Source of the DNA: Mariniphaga sp.
Lineage (GTDB): Bacteria; Bacteroidota; Bacteroidia; Bacteroidales; Prolixibacteraceae
DNA length: 33,153 nt
NCBI GenBank assembly: GCA_010906965.1
Contig: JAAFHB010000031.1
Coordinates: 1 to 33,153 of the forward strand
Reading direction: 5' to 3'
Shown here: one piece after another, positions 1 to 6,130 of the stretch
How positions within the stretch are numbered: the stretch's first letter is position 1
How the letters are laid out: each line of letters starts with the position of its first letter
The notes under the pieces: generated by a model
The model's input: only the letters and a program-made list of their open reading frames with translations
The model's database searches: none
What the model was told of the DNA's origin: nothing
Program-made: the position numbers and the translations under genes

Positions 1-536
1 TTGCCTTTGATGTATGTCCTGCCAACATTGTTTTAAACGAACTGGCACAACAGAAAGGGTTTGCCTACGATAAAGATGGACAAATGGGCGCATCAGGAAC
101 AATCGACGTGTCCTTGCTTCAAAAACTCAACAACCTTGATTTCTATTATCAGAAATGGCCAAAATCATTAGGCCGGGAATGGGCTGAGAATCAAATAATG
201 CCTTTATTATCAGCTTCGGGAAACTCCATCGAAGATCAGGCAGCTACCATGTATGAACACATTGCATTCCAAATCGCAAACGTGGTCGAGAATAAAGGCA
301 GGCTGCTGGCCACTGGTGGCGGATCAAAGAACCAATTTCTCATCAATCAGCTAAAGCTTAAAACCTCGTGCCAGGTAGTGCTTCCTGACGAAAAATTAAT
401 CGACTTCAAAGAGGCGCTTATATTCGCTTTTCTGGGAGTTCTGGCTTTCGATGGACAAATAAACGTACTTTCGTCGGTTACGGGGTCAACGCATGACCAC
501 ATCGGCGGAGTCATTTATAAGATTGAAAATAAATGA
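1..536 (+). CDS. anmK: Anhydro-N-acetylmuramic acid kinase, 3' part (5' end outside window)
   Basis: The reading frame is open from base 3 to the stop at 536, so this is the C-terminal ~177 residues of a gene that starts upstream. Translation from base 3 begins with the family-typical FDVCPANIVLNELA stretch. This is followed by an ASGTID segment, the PKSLGREW motif and a C-terminal ATGGGSKN glycine-rich ATP-binding loop, in the order seen in AnmK. In known members the enzyme phosphorylates and opens 1,6-anhydro-MurNAc to MurNAc-6-phosphate, recycling peptidoglycan fragments in the cytoplasm. An internal ATG at 84 is not the start, because conserved sequence lies before it. About half of the usual ~360-residue protein is visible. 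The next gene is 97 bases away and looks independently expressed. Confidence 0.9.
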   Translation, partial: AFDVCPANIVLNELAQQKGFAYDKDGQMGASGTIDVSLLQKLNNLDFYYQKWPKSLGREWAENQIMPLLSASGNSIEDQAATMYEHIAFQIANVVENKGRLLATGGGSKNQFLINQLKLKTSCQVVLPDEKLIDFKEALIFAFLGVLAFDGQINVLSSVTGSTHDHIGGVIYKIENK

Positions 537-600
537 CAAAACTCATTAAAAAAAGAGGCTTATCCGTATGATTAAAAAGCTTTAGATACAAGTAATTTCA

Positions 601-608
601 TATTTTTG
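601..608 (+). promoter_or_regulatory. Candidate Bacteroidota -7 promoter element for the C69 peptidase gene
   Basis: TATTTTTG matches the -7 consensus TAnnTTTG of the Bacteroidota primary sigma factor and ends 25 bases before the ATG at 634. I see no clean TTTG at the expected -33 distance; the nearest is TTTA at 581-584, with a short spacer. It is supported by position and one box only. Confidence 0.35.
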
Positions 609-633
609 TCAAAACTGTATTAATAAATTTACA

Positions 634-2310
634 ATGTTAAAAAATAGACTGTTATTAATCCTTCCGATATTAGTTGCTTTACAGATTACACCATCTGGCG
701 CCTGCACTAATTTTCTGATAACCAGGGGTGCTACAAAAGATGGGTCTTCAATGATCACTTATGCAGCAGATTCACATGTTCTATATGGAGAACTATATTA
801 CTGGCCGGCTGCCGATTATCCCGATGGTGCTATGCTCGATGTTGTTGAATGGGATACCGGTAAGTACATGGGGAAAATTCCTCAGGTAAAGCATACTTAT
901 CAGGTAACCGGAAACATGAATGAGAACCAGGTGGCAATTGGCGAGACAACTTATGGCGGCCGAAAAGAACTTGCAACACAAAAAGATGCACTTGTCGATT
1001 ATGGCAGTTTGATATACATCTCGTTACAACGTTCAAAAACTGCACGTGAGGCAATTACTGTGATGACCGATCTGGTTAAGAATTTTGGATATGCATCGAG
1101 TGGCGAATCCTTCTCAATTTCCGACGCCAACGAAGTTTGGATTTTGGAAATGATTGGCAAAGGTGAAGGCCAAAAAGGAGCTGTCTGGGTGGCGATGCGC
1201 ATTCCTGACGGTTATATTTCGGGACATGCCAACCAGGCACGTATTACCCAATTCCCATTGAATGATCCAAAAAATTGTCTCTACGCGACTGATGTTATTT
1301 CATTTGCACGCGAAAAAGGTTGGTTCGATGGAAAGAACCAAGATTTTAGTTTTTCCGACACCTATGCTCCCGTAGATTTTAGCAGCGCCCGTTTTTGTGA
1401 CGCACGCGTTTGGGCAGGCTTTAACAAGGTAAACAAGCAAATGAAGCAGTATGAAAGCTATGCGATGGGTAAAGTAACTTATGATGGAAATAAGTATGCT
1501 ACCAACCGCATGCCACTCTGGATTAAACCCGATTCACTACTTTCTGTAAAAGATGTGATGAACATGATGCGCGACCATTACGAAGGAACCGAACTCGATA
1601 TGACAAAAGATCCGGGAACCGGTCCATTTGGATCTCCTTATCGCTGGCGACCTATGACGTGGAAAGTTGATTCTGTTTCATATGTTCACGAACGTGCCAT
1701 TTCAACCCAGCAAACAGGGTTCTCTTTCGTCGCACAAAGCCGCCCGAACCTGCCAAATCCAATTGGTGGAATTCTATGGTTTGGACTCGATGACACCTAT
1801 TTGACTTGTTATATGCCCATCTATTGCGGAATTAAACAGGTTCCAAATTCAGTGAAGGTTGGTGATGGCGATATGCTTACCTGGTCCGACAATTCAGCTT
1901 TCTGGGTATTTAACCAGGTTTCGAATCAGGTTTATACAAGATACAGCGATATGATTGTTGATCTTCAAAAGGTACAATCGCAACTCGAAAACAAGTTTTT
2001 CAACCTTACCCCGGTTGTCGATCAGGCAGCCTTAACCTTGTGGAACAAAGGCGAGAAAGAACTTGCGCTTCAATACCTCACAGATTACTCTGTAAATCAG
2101 GTTGAAACCTCTGTTGCCAAATGGAGAGACCTGGGTCATTTTCTGTTGATTAAATACAAAGACGGGAATGTAATGATTGAAAAGGATGGTAAATTCGAAC
2201 GCAACGAATCGGGTATCGTACCTGCTTCGCCGCTTCACCCTGCTTATCCCGATTGGTATTACCGTCAAATCATTGAAAAAAACAAAGCGCATTTCATGGA
2301 AGTTAAGTAA
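634..2310 (+). CDS. Secreted C69-family dipeptidase (Ntn-hydrolase fold)
   Basis: A 558-residue protein with a hydrophobic N-terminal signal (residues 1-23) that ends directly before Cys24. That Cys starts the motif CTNFLITRGAT, the N-terminal nucleophile motif of peptidase family C69 (PepD-like dipeptidases), in which the Cys is freed by processing and attacks the substrate. The later parts match the family as well: the SYAADSH-type region (here TYAADSH), the ETTYGGR segment near residue 102, and ANEVWILEMIGKG near residue 169. The likely role is hydrolysis of dipeptides in the periplasm or at the cell surface. Because the Cys directly follows a signal sequence a lipoprotein reading is possible, but the GAC context and the catalytic motif fit nucleophile exposure better. 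The start at 634 is the first ATG in frame and gives a well-formed signal peptide. Confidence 0.88.
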   Translation: MLKNRLLLILPILVALQITPSGACTNFLITRGATKDGSSMITYAADSHVLYGELYYWPAADYPDGAMLDVVEWDTGKYMGKIPQVKHTYQVTGNMNENQVAIGETTYGGRKELATQKDALVDYGSLIYISLQRSKTAREAITVMTDLVKNFGYASSGESFSISDANEVWILEMIGKGEGQKGAVWVAMRIPDGYISGHANQARITQFPLNDPKNCLYATDVISFAREKGWFDGKNQDFSFSDTYAPVDFSSARFCDARVWAGFNKVNKQMKQYESYAMGKVTYDGNKYATNRMPLWIKPDSLLSVKDVMNMMRDHYEGTELDMTKDPGTGPFGSPYRWRPMTWKVDSVSYVHERAISTQQTGFSFVAQSRPNLPNPIGGILWFGLDDTYLTCYMPIYCGIKQVPNSVKVGDGDMLTWSDNSAFWVFNQVSNQVYTRYSDMIVDLQKVQSQLENKFFNLTPVVDQAALTLWNKGEKELALQYLTDYSVNQVETSVAKWRDLGHFLLIKYKDGNVMIEKDGKFERNESGIVPASPLHPAYPDWYYRQIIEKNKAHFMEVK

Positions 2311-2334
2311 TTAACATCTCCTCCAAATAATTTC

Positions 2335-2371
2335 AAACCCGATGGATTCATGTATTCCATCGGGTTTTTTG
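2335..2371 (+). terminator. Rho-independent terminator after the C69 peptidase gene
   Basis: A perfect 12-base inverted repeat: AAACCCGATGGA at 2335-2346 pairs with TCCATCGGGTTT at 2356-2367 across a 9-base loop. It is followed by more T residues up to 2370. It lies 25 bases after the peptidase stop codon and is the clearest terminator in the window. Confidence 0.9.
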
Positions 2372-2495
2372 TTTGGAATTTTATTATTGAATTAATTGCG
2401 ACAACATATTAACATCTCGTTTGGACTCTTCAAACTTTTCAAGCACCAAAATCATAGGGTAACAATCATATCGAAAGATGCCTATAAACACAACA

Positions 2496-2528
2496 TTTGT
2501 TAAAATTGCCTATTTAATCGTACTTTCA
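2496..2528 (+). promoter_or_regulatory. Candidate Bacteroidota promoter for the small secreted protein
   Basis: TTTG at 2496-2499 is followed after 21 bases by TACTTTCA at 2521-2528. This fits the TTTG-N19/21-TAnnTTTG promoter layout apart from the last two positions. The predicted transcript start near 2535 lies about 45 bases before the ATG at 2579, downstream of the terminator at 2335-2371, which is a sensible place for a new promoter. Confidence 0.4.
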
Positions 2529-2578
2529 CGCTGCCAAAAGGAGGTTGATTCCGTCTGGTGATTATAAATTAGTTGAAT

Positions 2579-3115
2579 ATGAAGTTGAAAGCATTTATCC
2601 GGATATCATCAATTGTTGCGATCACACTTATGATCTGCAATATTGCCATTGCAAAGAACAAAGAAGTTCATTACCTAAGGAATGGAATTTCGTTTTCGAT
2701 TGCCGGGGGATGGAAAACCATTGCAAATGATTCGATCGGAGACAATGCCTATTATTTTTCAGCCGAACGTACCGGCACTAAAGCGACAGGTTTGATCACC
2801 GTTATATGGGTCAATAAGACTGAAGATCCAGAGAAAACGATGGCGCTTCACCAGCAAACAATGAAGTCAGCAAATATTTACCGGAATCCGGGTATTGAAT
2901 TTTCGGCTGTAAATCCGGACACTTTTGCGGGTATGAAAGTTGTAAGCTGTCGCTACACAACCGTTGTGAAGGAACAAAAACTAGATGGGGTGATCTATTG
3001 TTTTAATTCCTCGCAAAAGACAGTTACAATCTTCTTGCAAACAGGTCTTGATGATCAGAAACTTAACCAAAAAGCCTTTGATCTGGTCAAACAGACGTTT
3101 AATTGCAGAGAGTAA
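2579..3115 (+). CDS. Small secreted protein of unknown function
   Basis: I do not recognise this 178-residue protein. I chose the ATG at 2579 rather than the in-frame TTG at 2573, because the ATG gives a normal start followed by a standard signal peptide (residues 1-25: two Lys, a hydrophobic core, then IAIA before the cut). The mature part of ~153 residues is rich in beta-type sequence. It opens with YLRNGISFSIAGGW, then shows a VIWVNKTEDPEKT segment and ends KQTFNCRE. This layout resembles small PsbP/DUF-type secreted proteins that begin with an 'f.i..P.gW' strand, but the resemblance is weak. It has its own candidate promoter and follows a terminator, so it is probably monocistronic. It is probably periplasmic; no lipobox is seen at the cut site. 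Confidence 0.75.
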   Translation: MKLKAFIRISSIVAITLMICNIAIAKNKEVHYLRNGISFSIAGGWKTIANDSIGDNAYYFSAERTGTKATGLITVIWVNKTEDPEKTMALHQQTMKSANIYRNPGIEFSAVNPDTFAGMKVVSCRYTTVVKEQKLDGVIYCFNSSQKTVTIFLQTGLDDQKLNQKAFDLVKQTFNCRE

Positions 3116-3276
3116 TAAAACCTAAGACCGTCATTATTTTGCAAGTTTGATTACTCCATTTCAGACCTGCAAAAGAGTAATATTGCATTGAATCCAACAT
3201 TTATTTTTATACATCAACGTAAAATTAAATTAGGATTTTATTATTTTAATACATATTTTTACACTACGATTTTTTT

Positions 3277-3351
3277 ATGCCAACACTGTCTTTTCTCGAA
3301 TGCGGAATTCCTTATCGCAGGATGGGACTGAGTGTACGGAGCTATAAATAA
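3277..3351 (+). CDS. Possible 24-residue micro-ORF
   Basis: An ATG at 3277 opens a 24-codon frame ending in TAA at 3349-3351. The peptide starts MPTLSFLECG and ends RMGLSVRSYK, so it is basic at the C-terminus with one Cys. It coincides with the only GC-richer patch in an AT-rich intergenic region, and a TATTTTTA-like -7 box lies just upstream. There is no ribosome binding site and no family I recognise. It could equally be part of a small RNA or of a leader. Confidence 0.15.
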   Translation: MPTLSFLECGIPYRRMGLSVRSYK

Positions 3352-3447
3352 ATATATTATAATTCTAATATTTGACATTTGACATTCCCCCTTGATTTGT
3401 TATCCGGTCTTTTATTTACAGTTAATTTATTTTCATCATTTCAATAA

Positions 3448-3455
3448 TATTTTTG
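3448..3455 (+). promoter_or_regulatory. Candidate -7 promoter element for the response regulator gene
   Basis: TATTTTTG fits TAnnTTTG. An imperfect -33 box, TTTA at 3426-3429, lies 18 bases upstream. A start near 3462 would leave a leader of about 150 bases before the ATG at 3609, long enough for leader-level control. It is supported by the motif only. Confidence 0.3.
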
Positions 3456-3608
3456 CGACAATTTTTTTACACTTTAGATATTAGGATTCATGATTTTAAG
3501 ATACACAAAAACGGCCACTCATAAATAATTCAAATGATCGTTTACGAATAGGAGGAAGACCAACTCTGAATAGACATCTCTCCAAATTAAATACAAGATA
3601 TTTACCAT

Positions 3609-3995
3609 ATGAAAAATAAAATTCTAATTATTGATGATGAAAAGAGCATCAGGTTATTACTGGAGAATTTTCTCTCTAAAAATTACGATGTAGTCAGCAA
3701 AAACGATGGGCTCGAAGCGCTTGAATGGTTGGAAGGGAATCTTCCGGACCTGATTATTTGCGACTTGCAAATGCCAATTATGGATGGCTATCTCTTTACT
3801 GAAAAAGTACGTCAGCGAGGTTTTACAAAACATACGCCAATAATCATGTTGTCAGGCGTTGAAAGCAGCAAAGAGCGGATTAAATGTTACAAACTTGGAG
3901 CACAGGATTTTTTGGCCAAACCGTTTAATCCCGAAGAGTTAGGTGAGTTAATACAGAAGAATTTATTCCCGGTTCATTATGCATTAAAGTGGTAA
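3609..3995 (+). CDS. Single-domain (CheY-like) response regulator
   Basis: A 128-residue protein that is entirely one receiver domain. The full active site is present: acidic pair Asp9/Asp10 in ILIIDDE, phospho-acceptor Asp52 in CDLQMPIMDG, Ser82 at the Thr/Ser position, and Lys104 in FLAKPF. No output domain follows, so it probably acts by protein contact, as CheY or Spo0F do. Its likely phosphate donors in this window are the two hybrid kinases encoded at 14125 and 17464. It sits 62 bases upstream of the transferase gene whose N-terminus is a degenerate copy of the same fold, which points to joint control of polysaccharide priming. The ATG at 3609 directly precedes the first beta strand, so the start is secure. 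Confidence 0.9.
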   Translation: MKNKILIIDDEKSIRLLLENFLSKNYDVVSKNDGLEALEWLEGNLPDLIICDLQMPIMDGYLFTEKVRQRGFTKHTPIIMLSGVESSKERIKCYKLGAQDFLAKPFNPEELGELIQKNLFPVHYALKW

Positions 3996-4057
3996 CCATT
4001 CTTACTTCATCAGACCTGGTAATCACTAAACATTAACATGTTGCATCAAGAATTAAT

Positions 4058-5263
4058 ATGGAAAATCTAATAAAAATTCTTTATATTGGCCGTTCTTCAG
4101 AGGATATCAATGATCTGCGAACCCATCCGGATGTATCGGTTGTACACAAGTCAAATAGCCTTGAAGCTATTAATTATCTTAAGTCGGGGAACAAACCGGA
4201 TGCCGTAATTTCGGAAATGATTTTGTCAGGAGGCGATGGGCTTGAAATGAATCAGTGGATTCGCGAAAGACCAGAATTCGACCGAGTGGCATTTATATTG
4301 ATCTCTTATGAGTTCAAGGATGAATTAATTAAAATGGCCTTTTCAAAAAGGATAGATGATTTTTTTGTGCTTCCAATACCCTCCGCCAAGAGTATCGTTG
4401 GACGAATAAAATTTTTAATCGAATTCAGGAATAAGTACTCGCTTGTATCCTATGTGAATACAGACAATCAAGATATTAAGTATGCAATGCCCTTGTCGAA
4501 GCGACTATTTGACTTGCTGGTTGCCATCTCTGCATTAATTGTTCTTTCTCCAATTTTATTGTTTATTGTAATTGCAATCAGACTTGAATCAAAAGGAAAA
4601 GTCTACTACATCTCAAAAAGAGTAGGACGCGAACCATTCGATTTTTACAAATTACGTTCGATGCGCGTTGGTGCTGACAGTGAGTTAAAAAAACTGGCAA
4701 AAGATAAAAATCAGTATGATACCGCTTCGAAACAGTCTGAAATCGACTTTTCGAAGCCCTGCCCGGTTTGTGCCAAATTATCCGGGGAGAAAAGTTGCTC
4801 CCCAATTCTTCACATTGGCCCACATTCTATTTGTGATTACTGGTATAACACGCAGAAAAGAGAGGTTGCCAAATCAAAATCAGCTTTTATTAAAATTGCC
4901 GACGATCCCCGAATCACCAAAGTTGGGAAATTCATTCGTAATACAAGTATAGATGAGCTTCCTCAATTGATTAATGTTATTAAAGGAGATATGTCGATTG
5001 TTGGTAACCGGCCGCTCCCTGTCTATGAAGCAGAGTTATTAACACGGGGTTTGCTATCGAAACGCTTTCTTGCCCCGGCAGGAATAACCGGATTATGGCA
5101 GGTTGAACTACGTGGAAAGGGTGGTGTAATGTCGGAGGATGAACGCATGAGGCTGGATAATGAATATGCAGACCATTTTATTGGAAATGCTTACTCATTC
5201 TGGTATGATCTTAAACTTATCTTAAGAACTGTTCCTGCACTTTTTCAGAAGGATACCGTTTAG
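4058..5263 (+). CDS. Pseudo-receiver / polyprenyl-phosphate sugar-phosphate transferase fusion
   Basis: 401 residues. Residues 5-125 align with a receiver domain, but every active-site residue is changed: Gly11/Arg12 replace the acidic pair, Glu53 (ISEMILSGGDG) replaces the phospho-Asp, and Leu105 (FVLPIP) replaces the Lys. Residues 146-400 are a bacterial sugar transferase of the WbaP/PglC superfamily. They comprise a membrane hairpin at 151-175 with the Ser-Pro kink (LSPILL), the FYKLRSM segment, the catalytic Asp299-Glu300 in SIDELPQ, GDMSIVGNRPLP, and GITGLWQVELRGK. The enzyme should move a sugar-1-phosphate from a nucleotide sugar to undecaprenyl phosphate, starting repeat-unit synthesis on the inner membrane. 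Residues 220-270 form an insertion with Cys235, Cys238, Cys247 and Cys259, possibly a metal site. The substrate sugar cannot be read from sequence. Confidence 0.9.
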   Translation: MENLIKILYIGRSSEDINDLRTHPDVSVVHKSNSLEAINYLKSGNKPDAVISEMILSGGDGLEMNQWIRERPEFDRVAFILISYEFKDELIKMAFSKRIDDFFVLPIPSAKSIVGRIKFLIEFRNKYSLVSYVNTDNQDIKYAMPLSKRLFDLLVAISALIVLSPILLFIVIAIRLESKGKVYYISKRVGREPFDFYKLRSMRVGADSELKKLAKDKNQYDTASKQSEIDFSKPCPVCAKLSGEKSCSPILHIGPHSICDYWYNTQKREVAKSKSAFIKIADDPRITKVGKFIRNTSIDELPQLINVIKGDMSIVGNRPLPVYEAELLTRGLLSKRFLAPAGITGLWQVELRGKGGVMSEDERMRLDNEYADHFIGNAYSFWYDLKLILRTVPALFQKDTV

Positions 5264-5276
5264 TCTTCCTTTTTAA

Positions 5277-5284
5277 TATATTTG
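5277..5284 (+). promoter_or_regulatory. Candidate -7 element upstream of the TolC-like/Wzc-like gene pair
   Basis: TATATTTG is an exact TAnnTTTG match in the 105-base gap after the transferase gene, about 85 bases before the next start. No TTTG lies at the proper -33 distance, so this could be an internal promoter of the locus or a chance match. Confidence 0.3.
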
Positions 5285-5368
5285 TATTCATAAGGTTTTG
5301 TCTCCTTACTTATCTTCACTGGTAATTATTTAGCAAGCCAATTCAGAAAATAATTTACACAATTTCTC

Positions 5369-6130
5369 GTGAAGTACATATTGTATCTGCCAATGATATT
5401 TTTTTATCTGATGATTGTTCAGAAATCAGGTTATGGACAAGTGAGAAAAGAGGCTGATTTAATGAATGATAACATTGAATTAATGCTTCCTCCACTTGAA
5501 ACAATTATCGACTCAGCAATCTCATTAAATCCCTATGTCAGATTCAGGGATTTGCAGATAGATGTTAATACGCACAAATTAAAGGCTAACCGTTCAGAGT
5601 GGACCAGGAATCTGGGATTCCAGACAGATGTGCGTTACGGAACGTTTGATAACTTCGCATCCAACGTTGTTGAAGGTCAGAATCCCGCATTATCTTCAAC
5701 ACGAAATACTCAGACCAACTATGGAGTCGGCGGATATATCCGAGTTCCATTTTATGATTTTGTAAATCGAAAAAATCAGATCAAACTTGCCAAAGCTGAA
5801 ATTGAACAGGCAAAGAGTTTCTCCCAGGTCCAACGCAATGAACTTCGGCAGTTGGTAATCAGACAGTACAATGAATTGATCATCAAACAAAAACTATTAA
5901 AGATAAAGACGAAATATACCGAAACTTCAAGAATTCATATGGAAATGGTTGAAAAGGAGTTTATCAATGGTACAATATCTTTGACAGAATATTCCAGCCT
6001 TTCCGAAATTGCTTCACGGGCCGAAACGGAACTGGAAAGCGCCAAAATGGATTTTAGAACAGCCTATATGATACTTGAAGAAATTGTCGGTATGAAATTT
6101 AACCTTTCAAATAAAATCAGCAATAAATGA
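5369..6130 (+). CDS. Half-size TolC-like outer-membrane protein
   Basis: A 253-residue protein. The frame has no ATG before residue 9, so I take the GTG at 5369; this gives a signal peptide (residues 1-23, ending GYG before Gln24). An ATG at 5393 is the alternative. The mature protein looks like one repeat of the outer membrane efflux (OEP) family: an opening helix LETIIDSAISLNP, a beta-strand stretch (residues 82-130), long coiled-coil-like helices (about 135-240), and the closing LEEIVGMKF, which resembles the usual 'LEELTG' end of such repeats. Normal TolC proteins have two repeats and over 400 residues. The gene overlaps the Wzc-like gene by 4 bases (ATGA), so the two are probably translationally coupled and may form an export pair. 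No Wza-type exporter is seen in this window. Confidence 0.75.
   Translation: MKYILYLPMIFFYLMIVQKSGYGQVRKEADLMNDNIELMLPPLETIIDSAISLNPYVRFRDLQIDVNTHKLKANRSEWTRNLGFQTDVRYGTFDNFASNVVEGQNPALSSTRNTQTNYGVGGYIRVPFYDFVNRKNQIKLAKAEIEQAKSFSQVQRNELRQLVIRQYNELIIKQKLLKIKTKYTETSRIHMEMVEKEFINGTISLTEYSSLSEIASRAETELESAKMDFRTAYMILEEIVGMKFNLSNKISNK

Larger units (their letters stand above)
3116..3608. other. 493-base non-coding stretch before the exopolysaccharide locus
   Basis: This is the longest gene-free stretch in the window. It is very AT-rich except for a short patch of mixed composition at about 3277-3351 that could encode a 24-residue peptide. It contains two overlapping sets of complementary 7-mers (3137-3181), a tandem 7-mer TTTGACA at 3371-3384, a candidate -7 box at 3448-3455, and a purine-rich AGGAGGA at 3550-3556 that is too far from the next ATG to be its ribosome site. 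No tRNA or terminator is seen. It probably holds the promoter and leader of the response regulator gene at 3609. Confidence 0.6.

Noticed and set aside
793-1202. Open frames on the - strand opposite the C69 peptidase gene
   Set aside because: They lie fully inside a gene with clear family motifs, have no recognisable product and no start signals.
2545-2730. A 61-codon frame starting at 2545 that overlaps the small secreted protein gene
   Set aside because: It runs in another frame, lacks a signal or family pattern, and the overlapping frame has a well-formed signal peptide.
3550-3556. AGGAGGA, a strong Shine-Dalgarno-like sequence
   Set aside because: It lies more than 50 bases before the ATG at 3609, and no start codon with a meaningful frame follows it at a proper distance. 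Such sites are also little used in Bacteroidota.
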